Shown here piece after piece: positions 53,773 through 61,027 of a stretch of 64,000 bases of DNA. The translations under genes were made by a program, and so were the position numbers. The first letter of the stretch is position 1; each line of letters begins with the position of its first letter. The notes under the pieces are model-generated. The model had not been told where the DNA came from. It saw nothing but the letters and a program-made list of their open reading frames with translations, and did not search any database. The stretch comes from an uncultured Sediminibacterium sp. (GTDB lineage: Bacteria > Bacteroidota > Bacteroidia > Chitinophagales > Chitinophagaceae). The stretch is from contig NZ_CAMLMJ010000023.1 in assembly GCF_946481145.1 (NCBI RefSeq), positions 1 through 64,000 on the forward strand, read 5' to 3'.

Positions 53773-54335
53773 CAGGCTTGTTTCATTTTCTTTTCAACCA
53801 ATATTTTCAGGTTTCGTTTTCCGTTCTGAATATGGCTTTTTACTTGTAAAAGAGAGAACCCGGTCGCATCAGCAATCTCCTGGTAGCTTCTTTTTTGCAG
53901 ATAGAATAAAGTTACACATGTTTTTTGCTCGTCATTGAGTTCTTCTAATGCCTTTTCAAGATAATTAAGGGTAATTTCTTTCTCAATCAGTGCATCCTTG
54001 TCAGATTCAGGCGCAGTTAGTCCTTTTTGCTCTTCAGCAGACACGATCACATGTTTGTCGCGCAGTTTCATCAGGCAATGGTTCTTGGCTACCATATATA
54101 GCCAGCTTTTCAGGTAGTCAACCTTGTATTTACCCAATTCTGTTATGGCTTTTAAAAATATCTGCTGTACGGCATCTTTCGACTCTTCTTCGTTTTTCAG
54201 GTATTTCATACAAACACCGAGCAGGAGGTAAGTATAGCGTTCCAGCAAAATACCCAACCATTCATTATTATTGTCGGCATAGAAGAATTCCAACAGTTCG
54301 TTATCGCTGATATGTGAATACTTTCCTGAATGCAC
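53772..54335 (-). CDS. ECF RNA polymerase sigma factor
   Basis: A 187-aa sigma-70-family ECF factor, starting at GTG 54335. Region 2 is LLERYTYLLLGVCMKYLKNE and DAVQQIFLKAI (about residues 26-70). Region 4 is EKALEELNDEQKTCVTLFYL followed by SYQEIADATGFSLLQVKSHI (about 125-175). It redirects RNA polymerase in response to an unknown signal. It is translationally coupled to the small membrane protein downstream. Confidence 0.93.
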   Translation of the reverse strand: MHSGKYSHISDNELLEFFYADNNNEWLGILLERYTYLLLGVCMKYLKNEEESKDAVQQIFLKAITELGKYKVDYLKSWLYMVAKNHCLMKLRDKHVIVSAEEQKGLTAPESDKDALIEKEITLNYLEKALEELNDEQKTCVTLFYLQKRSYQEIADATGFSLLQVKSHIQNGKRNLKILVEKKMKQA

Positions 54336-54406
54336 GCTTTAAAATAGCTATTTCTTATTAGATGCCCAACCTTTAAAATTCCATATCTTGAACACAAATA
54401 TTCGAT

Positions 54407-55171
54407 ATGTCTTTTGTTATGCCTATTGTGGCAGTTGTTCCTATGCGTAAAGCGCCTTCTCACAGGTCAGAAATGGTGAGTCAGTTATTATTTGGAGAAC
54501 TTGCAATGGTAAAAGAAACCAGTACCGATTTTGTACTGGTGCAAACATTATACGATGATTATGAAGGATGGTGTCAGCAGTCGCAATTGATTTTTTTGGA
54601 GCATGCACCAGATACGCAATCTGACCAGCTTAGTACGGGATGGGCATCAGCACTTCAATACCACGATACAACTATCATGATAGGAGCGGGTACACCTTTG
54701 CATCTGTTTAAAAACGGAGAATTGGTATTACCCGAACATCGTTTCATCTATTCCAGTAAAACCTGGAAAACCGGTATGGCTGAATTCAATGAAAGTAGTA
54801 TAACTTCTATTGCTATGCAATATTTGAATAGTCCTTATTTATGGGGAGGAAGAACGGTATTTGGAATAGACTGCAGTGGATTTGCTCAACAGGTTTATCG
54901 TCATTTCGGAAAACATTTACCCAGAGATGCTTATCAACAGGCAGAAAAAGGGGAAACAGTTGGTTTTTTACAGGAAGCAATATGTGGTGACCTGGCTTTC
55001 TTCGATAATCCGGAGGGTAAAATTACGCATGTAGGGATTATGTTAGGTCCAGATACAATTATACATGCTTCCGGACAGGTCAGGATCGACCGAATCGATA
55101 ATATGGGCATTGTTCATTCGGGAAATGGAAAACGAACACATCAGTTAAGAATCATTAAAAGGTATGTATAA
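54407..55171 (+). CDS. NlpC/P60 family peptidase with SH3-like N-terminus
   Basis: A 254-aa C40 peptidoglycan hydrolase. Two SH3-like parts (about 1-70 and 75-125) start VPMRKAPSHRSEMVSQLLFG. The catalytic domain has GIDCSGFAQQVYRHFGKHLP (nucleophile Cys about 155), GDLAFFDNPEGKITHVGIML (catalytic His about 206) and IIHASGQV (third residue about 218). It cleaves gamma-D-Glu-diaminopimelate bonds. No signal peptide is evident, so it is possibly cytosolic or exported by an unusual route; such proteins may recycle murein. The stop overlaps a strong hairpin terminator. Confidence 0.9.
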   Translation: MSFVMPIVAVVPMRKAPSHRSEMVSQLLFGELAMVKETSTDFVLVQTLYDDYEGWCQQSQLIFLEHAPDTQSDQLSTGWASALQYHDTTIMIGAGTPLHLFKNGELVLPEHRFIYSSKTWKTGMAEFNESSITSIAMQYLNSPYLWGGRTVFGIDCSGFAQQVYRHFGKHLPRDAYQQAEKGETVGFLQEAICGDLAFFDNPEGKITHVGIMLGPDTIIHASGQVRIDRIDNMGIVHSGNGKRTHQLRIIKRYV

Positions 55172-55210
55172 AAGAAAAGCAACCCTGAGGTTGCTTTTCT
55201 TTTATACATA
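55163..55210. terminator. Terminator of the NlpC/P60 gene, 22-bp stem
   Basis: Perfect arms 55163-55184 and 55189-55210 with a CTGA loop; the stop codon TAA (55169-55171) is inside the left arm. It can also end transcription of the convergent small membrane gene. Confidence 0.85.
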
Positions 55211-55224
55211 CGGTTGAAAATAGC

Positions 55225-55377
55225 TTACATAATATCCATGCCTTTGGCAAAATAGGTAACAGTGCCCGGTAAAGCCAGCCAGAAAAACTCACGGTATACA
55301 ATCAGTAATACGATCATCAGGGCTAACCAGAAAAAGCAGAGTGCCCAATATTTGGCAGTGGATTTTTTTGCTTCCAT
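55225..55377 (-). CDS. Small membrane protein, 50 aa
   Basis: From the ATG at 55377 the product is 50 aa (MEAKKSTAKYWALCFFWLAL...), with one long hydrophobic stretch (about 10-37), basic at the N-terminus. A longer reading from 55422 adds 15 residues, but a -7 box lies between the two starts, so I choose the shorter. No family was recognised. It is adjacent to, and downstream of, the half-size TauE gene. Confidence 0.5.
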   Translation of the reverse strand: MEAKKSTAKYWALCFFWLALMIVLLIVYREFFWLALPGTVTYFAKGMDIM

Positions 55378-55392
55378 TTTTTTCAATTTTGG

Positions 55393-55400
55393 CAAAGATA
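55393..55400 (-). promoter_or_regulatory. -7 box for the 50-aa membrane protein
   Basis: On the minus strand TATCTTTG fits TAnnTTTG, ending 15 bp before the ATG at 55377. No clear -33 box is visible. It indicates that this small gene is not only transcribed with the TauE gene. Confidence 0.45.
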
Positions 55401-55421
55401 GGGTGATGCCTTGAATCGGCA

Positions 55422-55862
55422 TCAGCCTTTTTCATGGTTTTTTTCGGTCCTTTGAACCTGGGTATTACTTGCCTGTGCTTTTTTATCGCCCGAACGGTCG
55501 AAAAAAAGCATTTTAATAGACAGGATAAACAAAAGCACGGCAAATACCTTCTTCATTTTCTCATCGCTCAGGGAGAGTGCCAGTTTGCTTCCCAAAAAGC
55601 TGCCGGCCACGAAAGCCACGGCTACGATTAGAATGTAATTAACATTGATATATCCCTGTTTATAATATTGTATTACCGCAAGAATCCCGATAGGTAATAG
55701 CATAATACCCAATGAAGTTCCCTGGGCCTGTTTTTGGGTAAATCCAAGTAATAAAACCAATGCTGGTACCAGTATTATACCACCTCCGATTCCGACAAGT
55801 CCACTTAAAAAACCTGCTGCAAGGCCTATCAGGACCAATAAAACAATCGTTGTACTATTCAT
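55422..55862 (-). CDS. Half-size TauE/SafE family permease
   Basis: A 146-aa membrane protein, about half of a normal TauE/SafE protein (about 250 aa). It has four hydrophobic segments: residues 5-22, 26-43, 52-65 and 75-92, then a final one near 107-122 (FAVLLFILSIKMLFF). The family motif GLVGIGGGIILVPALVLLLG is at 21-40 and QAQGTSLGIMLLPIGIL follows. It probably works as a dimer to export sulfur-containing or other anions. The C-terminus is polar (SGDKKAQASNTQ). No frameshift is evident, so it is a natural half-size form rather than a pseudogene. Confidence 0.8.
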   Translation of the reverse strand: MNSTTIVLLVLIGLAAGFLSGLVGIGGGIILVPALVLLLGFTQKQAQGTSLGIMLLPIGILAVIQYYKQGYINVNYILIVAVAFVAGSFLGSKLALSLSDEKMKKVFAVLLFILSIKMLFFDRSGDKKAQASNTQVQRTEKNHEKG

Positions 55863-55867
55863 ATATG

Positions 55868-56416
55868 TTATTTGTGGCCGAATTGTTCTTTGTAGAAGTC
55901 AATCGCCTCCTGAACAATAGTTAGTGCTTTGGCTTTATCGCCAAAATCTTCAACAACTACTGATTTGTTTTCAAGTTTTTTGTATTCCTCAAAGAAATGC
56001 CTCAATTCATCAAAAAAGTGTTTGGGCAGTTCTTCAATATTATTGTAATGGTTAACACCAGGGTCTGTTGCCGCTACGGCAATAATTTTATCATCCGGGT
56101 CGCCCCCATCTATCATTTGCATAACCCCAATTACCTTGGCATCCATTAATGTAAGTGGTTGCACCGATAAAGAGGTAATAACCAATATATCGAGCGGATC
56201 TTTATCTCCACCATAAGATTGTGGGATAAAACCATAATTAATAGGGTAATAAAAAGATGAGAAGATAACACGGTCTAGTCTTAATAAACCTGTTTCTTTA
56301 TCAATCTCATATTTACACCTTGAGCCTTGCGGTATCTCAATAACTGCATTTACAATACGCGGAGCCTGTTCGCCGTAATGAACACCATGCCAGGGGTGAA
56401 GAACTGTTTTATGCAT
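55868..56416 (-). CDS. ppa: Inorganic pyrophosphatase
   Basis: A 182-aa soluble family I pyrophosphatase hydrolysing PPi to two phosphates, driving biosynthetic reactions. It starts MHKTVLHPWHGVHYGEQAP. The metal-binding catalytic motif is YGGDKDPLDILVI (about residues 68-80; the D-x-D-P-x-D pattern). Further, IEIPQGSRCKYEIDKETG, AKVIGVMQMIDGGDPDDK and the Lys-rich KYxEYK-like FFEEYKKLENKS match the family. Normal length. It sits 5 bp after the TauE start on the same strand. Confidence 0.95.
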   Translation of the reverse strand: MHKTVLHPWHGVHYGEQAPRIVNAVIEIPQGSRCKYEIDKETGLLRLDRVIFSSFYYPINYGFIPQSYGGDKDPLDILVITSLSVQPLTLMDAKVIGVMQMIDGGDPDDKIIAVAATDPGVNHYNNIEELPKHFFDELRHFFEEYKKLENKSVVVEDFGDKAKALTIVQEAIDFYKEQFGHK

Positions 56417-56454
56417 ATTTGCTTGCTTTATGGTTCAATTGAAAATCTACTGGG

Positions 56455-56856
56455 TTATAAATTCGGGTTGAAGGTATATTTAAAATCAACCAGCCATTTT
56501 TCTGCTTGTTTAATCACTTTAATCTTAAGCGGTTGCTGATCAAAAGAATTACTATAATAAATGATTGAAGTTGCTGTATCTACATCGCTTACTTCGCTGA
56601 TATTTATAGAAGCAGACCTCAATTGTTGCCGCCCTTCTTTATCGTAATTCCTGTATTTGGTTTCAGCTCTGTTCAGATGCCCCTGATTGGTGCTATCATC
56701 CACCATATACCATTTTGCGCGGGCAAAATCACCTTTTAAACAGGCATCAATAAATTCACGGCCTGCATCAAGTGCATTTTCTGCATTTGTATAAGGTTTC
56801 TGCGATTGTCCGCATGCCATCAACAGCACCAGCATTGCATAAATGAATTGTTTCAA
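56455..56856 (-). CDS. Putative lipoprotein with DUF4878-like domain
   Basis: From the TTG at 56856 the product is 133 aa, with signal MKQFIYAMLVLLMAC in which LMAC is a lipobox. Mature-part features are ALDAGREFIDACLKGDFARA, YMVDDSTNQGHLN and a C-terminal KWLVDFKYTFNP, similar to lipoproteins of the DUF4878 type (NTF2-like). A longer reading to 56919 would add residues without export signal, and a -7-like box lies just upstream of the TTG. It is separate from ppa by 38 bp and on the same strand. Confidence 0.6.
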   Translation of the reverse strand: MKQFIYAMLVLLMACGQSQKPYTNAENALDAGREFIDACLKGDFARAKWYMVDDSTNQGHLNRAETKYRNYDKEGRQQLRSASINISEVSDVDTATSIIYYSNSFDQQPLKIKVIKQAEKWLVDFKYTFNPNL

Positions 56857-56981
56857 GGTCTTTTTTTGATAAAGGTAATACGGTCTTCGGAAACCTGCAC
56901 ATATTTCATGTTGCACCATCGTATTCAGATAATTGCTCTATTAATGCCCTATCTGTGTATTTATGCATATATTGTCCGGAT

Positions 56982-57980
56982 ATGCAGCCAACGAAAAGCT
57001 TTATCTATTCTCAGGAATCGGAACCCCATCGTCATCGGACCAAAAAAATTCTCAAAGCTCATCCTCAGATCAGACAGTTGATTGGTAAGAACAAGCTAAC
57101 TTTTATTGCTATTTTCTTACTGGTAGTTGCTCAAACCTGTATTGGATGGTTCCTGGGTGCACAATCCTGGTGGATCGTACTGGCAACTGCGTATATTATT
57201 GGTGCATTTATTGATCATGCATTATTTGTAATGATTCATGAATGTGCGCACCGACTTATTTTTAAATCACCCGTTGCTAACAGGCTGGCAGGGATATTCG
57301 CAAACCTGCCGCTGATATTTCCCAGTTCGGTATCCTTTGAAAGGTACCATATCAAGCACCATTCTTTTCAGGGAGTACATGAACTTGATGGCGATCTGCC
57401 CAATCATTGGGAAGCAAAATTGATCGATAATTATTTTATCGGGAAAGTAATCTGGTTGTTGTTTTATCCCTTTTTTCAATTGTTTCGTATATCAAGACTA
57501 AAAGAGATCAAACCTTTTGATAAATGGATATTGTTGAATTGGGTAGCGCAAATCGCATTTGTTTCAGCAATTACCATCTTTTTTGGCCCAAAAGCATTGG
57601 TATTTATGGTACTGAGTTTTTTCTTCTCAGTTGGCTTGCATCCACTGGGTGCACGATGGATTCAGGAACATTATCTCACACACGGAGAACAGGAAACCTA
57701 TAGCTACTATGGAGTATTTAACCGGGTAGCATTTAATGTGGGCTATCATAATGAACACCACGATTTTCCTTCAATACCATGGAACAGGTTACCCAAGATC
57801 AGAGAAACGGCACCTTCTTTTTATAATTCACTGTCATACCATACTTCCTGGACAAAACTATTTTTCCGCTTCTTATTCGATAAAGAAATCAGTTTATACT
57901 CGCGTATTGTCCGCAAAAACAGGGGGGCAGTGCCACTTTGTGACCAATCAACACCAGATTTAACCACTCAAACCTCCTGA
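56982..57980 (+). CDS. Fatty acid desaturase-type protein, sphingolipid delta-4 desaturase-like
   Basis: A 332-aa integral-membrane di-iron enzyme. It has hydrophobic segments near 40-60 and 62-80, the first His box HECAH (about 86-90), second HIKHH (about 123-127), a central TM pair and third box HNEHH in GYHNEHHDFPSIPW (about 252-265). HPLGARWIQEHY and HTSW resemble features of eukaryotic DES1/DEGS1, which make sphingosine from dihydrosphingosine. The substrate here is inferred to be a long-chain base or fatty acid. I start at ATG 56982 (MQPTKSFIY); a GTG at 56955 would add 9 residues. It has no adjacent sphingolipid gene. Confidence 0.8.
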   Translation: MQPTKSFIYSQESEPHRHRTKKILKAHPQIRQLIGKNKLTFIAIFLLVVAQTCIGWFLGAQSWWIVLATAYIIGAFIDHALFVMIHECAHRLIFKSPVANRLAGIFANLPLIFPSSVSFERYHIKHHSFQGVHELDGDLPNHWEAKLIDNYFIGKVIWLLFYPFFQLFRISRLKEIKPFDKWILLNWVAQIAFVSAITIFFGPKALVFMVLSFFFSVGLHPLGARWIQEHYLTHGEQETYSYYGVFNRVAFNVGYHNEHHDFPSIPWNRLPKIRETAPSFYNSLSYHTSWTKLFFRFLFDKEISLYSRIVRKNRGAVPLCDQSTPDLTTQTS

Positions 57981-58035
57981 GGACCAATTTAACAAGTATT
58001 TTATTGTTTTATTTTTTTATGAACCTGTTATGTAG

Positions 58036-58043
58036 TAATTTTG
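58036..58043 (+). promoter_or_regulatory. -7 box-like element for the 67-aa gene
   Basis: TAATTTTG fits TAnnTTTG. Transcription from here would leave a leader of about 120 nt before the ATG at 58169. A second TTTG-containing site at about 58135 is also possible. Confidence 0.35.
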
Positions 58044-58168
58044 CACCCTGAAAATGAGCAGGTAATAACATCTCGCGGGTTCGCTTTGCATTCTGCACCA
58101 ACGATTGACTTAAATTCCCCCTGATACTGCTCACAGAAACTTTGTTGTAAAGAATAAAACGAAATATT

Positions 58169-58372
58169 ATGAAGAGTAATGTCATGCCTTCTATTGTTCA
58201 AATAGAAGCAGAAGAACTGAAAGAACTGGTAAGAGAAGTAAAAGAAACTGTTGCTGTTGATGTAATCAACGCAAAAAAAGAAAAATCGGGCACTTCATTT
58301 GGTGCTATCGACCTTTGGAAAGTTCGCAGGAATGTGAAAACTGCAAGAGCTTCTTTCCACTGGGAATATTAA
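58169..58372 (+). CDS. Small conserved-looking protein, 67 aa
   Basis: A 67-aa cytoplasmic protein. The Glu/Lys-rich helical first half (QIEAEELKELVREVKETVAV) is followed by FGAIDLWKVRRNVKTARASF and an aromatic end HWEY. No membrane segment, signal or Cys. It has a probable promoter and its own terminator, so it is likely a real, independently expressed gene. Function unknown. Confidence 0.65.
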   Translation: MKSNVMPSIVQIEAEELKELVREVKETVAVDVINAKKEKSGTSFGAIDLWKVRRNVKTARASFHWEY

Positions 58373-58392
58373 TACCCTTATCAATTCATTTC

Positions 58393-58429
58393 AAAGTCCT
58401 TACGTGTAAAATCGTAAAGGACTTTTTTT
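58393..58429 (+). terminator. Terminator of the 67-aa gene
   Basis: The arms AAAGTCCTTACG (58393-58404) and CGTAAAGGACTTT (58413-58425, one bulged A) have an 8-nt loop and are followed by T-rich sequence, 20 bp after the stop. Confidence 0.8.
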
Positions 58430-58469
58430 ATGTTAAAAATTGTTGTAATTTAAGTTTATAAACCTTGTT

Positions 58470-59186
58470 ATGAGAATCTGTTTATTTATCCTGGCATTTA
58501 CAACAGTATTACTTGCAGGTGCTCAGGCACCCACAACAAAAGTTAAACTTGACGACAGGTCGGTAGTAAAAGATTCTGCTGGAATATTATATCCTTACGC
58601 AGTATGGCAGAAATTGATGCAATCAGGTGAATATGGTATAAGAATAGTAAACGCAAATGCAAATCCCCCAGAATTCCTGCTTTTTCGCATGAGTGAAGAT
58701 GAGATTAGGGAGCGTGATGCCCGTGCACCCAAACCAAGGGAAAGCAGTTTTTTCTCCACAGGGAAAAGCATTAGCAACATAAAGCTGGTAACACTCGATA
58801 AGAAAAAGTACCAGCTTAAAGACCTGAAAGGAAAAGTGGTTGTGTTGAATTTCTGGTTCATCAATTGTCCGCCCTGCAGACTTGAAATACCTCACTTAAA
58901 TAATCTGACCGCTGAATACAAAGGTCGGGAAGACGTTGTTTTTCTGGCAATTGCGTTAGATGAAGCCTATGACCTGAAAAATTTTCTAAAAGAAATGCCC
59001 TTTAACTATGGCATCGTTGATGGAGGAAGATATGCCGCTGCGCAATATGGTATAACTATGTATCCTACACATGTAGTGCTTGATAAAGAAGGGCTCGTTA
59101 CATTTCATACTTCCGGCTATGGAAATGGGACAGTACCCTGGCTTAAAAAATCAATTGAAGCTGCATTGGTCGCTAAGCCGGAATAA
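58470..59186 (+). CDS. TlpA-like thioredoxin-family protein
   Basis: A 238-aa exported redox protein. Signal peptide (MRICLFILAFTTVLLAGAQA) precedes an N-terminal region of about 90 aa. The thioredoxin fold is marked by KVVVLNFWFINCPPCRLEIP (about residues 123-142) with the redox CPPC, then DVVFLAIALDEAYDLKNFLK and the cis-Pro segment YGITMYPTHVVLDKEGLV. Periplasmic disulfide or cytochrome maturation role is typical for TlpA proteins. The neighbours give no further hint. Confidence 0.88.
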   Translation: MRICLFILAFTTVLLAGAQAPTTKVKLDDRSVVKDSAGILYPYAVWQKLMQSGEYGIRIVNANANPPEFLLFRMSEDEIRERDARAPKPRESSFFSTGKSISNIKLVTLDKKKYQLKDLKGKVVVLNFWFINCPPCRLEIPHLNNLTAEYKGREDVVFLAIALDEAYDLKNFLKEMPFNYGIVDGGRYAAAQYGITMYPTHVVLDKEGLVTFHTSGYGNGTVPWLKKSIEAALVAKPE

Positions 59187-59188
59187 TA

Positions 59189-59632
59189 TTATTTTTCAAT
59201 CCAGGTAAAATCAGCCGATTTAGGTACAGATTCAAAAACCTCCCTGAAAGAATCAGGGGGTGCTGTGAGTTTGCGGATTTTGGTATCGAGCCAGGCTCCA
59301 TCTACATGTAGGATTGCGCTCAGGGTATCACCGTTTTTCCAGATTTCATGCTTCATACTCCAGCGTCCCATATCATGTGAGGCTTTACTGAGCATTAGAT
59401 TCAAGGTCACTTTATCACTAAAACTTATTTCCCTTTTAAAAATGCATTCCTCTCTAAACAGTATTGGTCCGGTATGTAATTGCATCAACAAGGATGGGGT
59501 AATACCATTTTCTGTCATAAACGACATCCGCACAAAAGCACCCCAGTCGTAGTACACTGAATGGCGCAAATGAAAGTTCGGATCTAAATCGCTCCATCTT
59601 ACTGATACTTCTTTTATATAGGGACTGCTCAT
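59189..59632 (-). CDS. Hotdog-fold thioesterase
   Basis: A 147-aa protein from ATG 59632. The 4HBT-like start VRWSDLDPNFHLRHSVYYDW contains the Asp of 4-hydroxybenzoyl-CoA-type thioesterases (about residue 15). The second half has FKREISFSDKVTLNLMLSKA and LSAILHVDGAWLD, typical hotdog strands. A TTG four codons upstream is less likely. It lies 2 bp from the convergent TlpA gene end. Substrate probably an acyl-CoA, unknown chain length. Confidence 0.85.
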   Translation of the reverse strand: MSSPYIKEVSVRWSDLDPNFHLRHSVYYDWGAFVRMSFMTENGITPSLLMQLHTGPILFREECIFKREISFSDKVTLNLMLSKASHDMGRWSMKHEIWKNGDTLSAILHVDGAWLDTKIRKLTAPPDSFREVFESVPKSADFTWIEK

Positions 59633-59706
59633 ATTTCCAATCAATTAATTACCAAATGTATGGCTCCTGAGTCGAATAATCTTCATGGGTTGAATCAGGG
59701 ACAATA

Positions 59707-59970
59707 GGCTGCGAGCTTCTAGCCTCTAGCTGCTAGCCTTGATTGGCGGTCACTTTAGGCTTTCTGCTATTATTGGTATAAATGTGTAGGACTGCGAATT
59801 AGGTAATTTAAAATATGCTTGCTAAGTAAATATTTGATTGCATAATGCATTATCTGTCATTAATAGAACGCAGATTATTATGATTTTCAGGATTTATCAT
59901 GATAGATCTTGAAAATCATGATAATTTGTGTTCCATCCTACCAGACTTAAATGGCTAAAAGCTGCTAGTC
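59707..59970 (+). repeat. MITE-like interspersed repeat, copy D with hairpin
   Basis: Fills the spacer before the metalloprotease gene (the gap from the thioesterase start to 60051 is 418 bp). The left end GCTGCGAGCTTCTAGCCTCT matches copies A-C; the interior CTTTAGGCTTTCTGCTATTA and ATTTGATTGC match copy C. The hairpin (about 59872-59893/59906-59927) has the same fold with base changes on both arms. The right end GGCTAAAAGCTGCTAG is eroded. Confidence 0.7.
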
Positions 59971-60050
59971 CAAAGTTGTCTCAATCTTTTATCAATTTTT
60001 GGCATCATTTTTTCATAATTACCTGTATCAACGCCTTCAAATGCAGTTTT

Positions 60051-60800
60051 ATGAAAAAAAACTACCTTATTTTTCTTTTGGCCATAGCTATTTCGGGTTG
60101 TAAAAAGGAAACTACCAGCAATATTATCAGTGGCCCCACTACCAATGTCGATAAACAATCGGCCGGAAGTTCAGCAGCCTCTTTACTGGCAGCCGATAAT
60201 TATTCAAGTCTGCTGGTAGAAATTCAATATGCTCCCGGAATGCAGCCACAAACACAAACGATTACCAATCTATCGAATTTTTTGTCGGATCGATTGCAAA
60301 AACCCGGTGGTATTATCGTTCAAACCAAACAGGTTGCTTCATTCGGTAAGCCTACCATCAATGTTTCCGATATAACCAATTACACCGATCGTTATCGAAC
60401 AGCCTATACTGATGGTTCACGGATAACGCTATACCTGATATTTGCCGACGCAGATTTTTCTACAAATGGTGTAGTAGGGGTTGCCTACAGAAACACAGCA
60501 TTATGCGTGTTTGAAAAAACCATTCAGGCCAACAGTGGCGGTATTAACCAGGCAAGCAGGGTGAAAGTAGAATCAGGGGTTTTATTACATGAAATTGGTC
60601 ACCTACTCGGACTTACCAATAATGGTACTGCGATGAGCACACCACATGAAGACGAAGCCCATAAAGCACATTGTAATAATAGCAACTGCCTGATGTATTA
60701 TAGTATTGAAACAAACGGTTTGATGAATATGCTCAATAATAATGTACCTGCACTGGATGCCAATTGTTTGGCTGATTTGAAAGCTAATGGAGGAAAATAA
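60051..60800 (+). CDS. Lipoprotein zinc metalloprotease-like
   Basis: A 249-aa protein from ATG 60051 (MKKNYLIFLLAIAISGC), with a lipobox at ISGC, so likely membrane-anchored in the periplasm or on the surface. The catalytic zinc motif is VLLHEIGHLLGL (HExxHxxG, about residue 182), followed by a loop with CNNSNCLMYYSIETNG, whose CLMYY could be the Met-turn of metzincins (the downstream third His may be in DEAHKAHC). This is a matrixin/metzincin-like peptidase; substrate unknown. A longer reading from 59928 includes repeat-derived residues and has no signal, so it is rejected. Confidence 0.8.
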   Translation: MKKNYLIFLLAIAISGCKKETTSNIISGPTTNVDKQSAGSSAASLLAADNYSSLLVEIQYAPGMQPQTQTITNLSNFLSDRLQKPGGIIVQTKQVASFGKPTINVSDITNYTDRYRTAYTDGSRITLYLIFADADFSTNGVVGVAYRNTALCVFEKTIQANSGGINQASRVKVESGVLLHEIGHLLGLTNNGTAMSTPHEDEAHKAHCNNSNCLMYYSIETNGLMNMLNNNVPALDANCLADLKANGGK

Positions 60801-60807
60801 GAAATAA

Positions 60808-60937
60808 AGCTTGCCCTGAGCTTGTCGAAGGGGAATAAGAAATAAGGAATAAGAAATAAGAAATAAGAAATAAGAAATAAGGAATAAGAAATAAGGAATA
60901 AGAAATAGAGCTTGCCCTGAGCTTGTCGAAGGGGAAT
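60808..60937. repeat. Heptad array (AAATAAG words) flanked by a 28-bp direct repeat
   Basis: Ten heptads of AAATAAG or GAATAAG (60833-60902) lie between two copies of an AGCTTGCCCTGAGCTTGTCG-starting repeat (60808-60836 and 60909-60937). The flanking motif, GCTTGCCCTGAGCTTGTCGA, is one I recall as widespread in bacterial genomes, but I could not check it. It lies between the metalloprotease and DinB genes. Confidence 0.75.
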
Positions 60938-61027
60938 GAGAAATAAGAAATTGGGATAAGGGATTTTATTTGGGGATTGAGTATATTTAAATGGTAACTT
61001 TTCGGATAAAGAAGTTGCTAAAATGTT

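Noticed and set aside
59928..60050. 41-residue N-terminal extension of the metalloprotease
   Set aside because: It overlaps the end of repeat copy D and lacks an export signal, whereas MKKNYLIFLLAIAISGC at 60051 is a proper lipoprotein signal.
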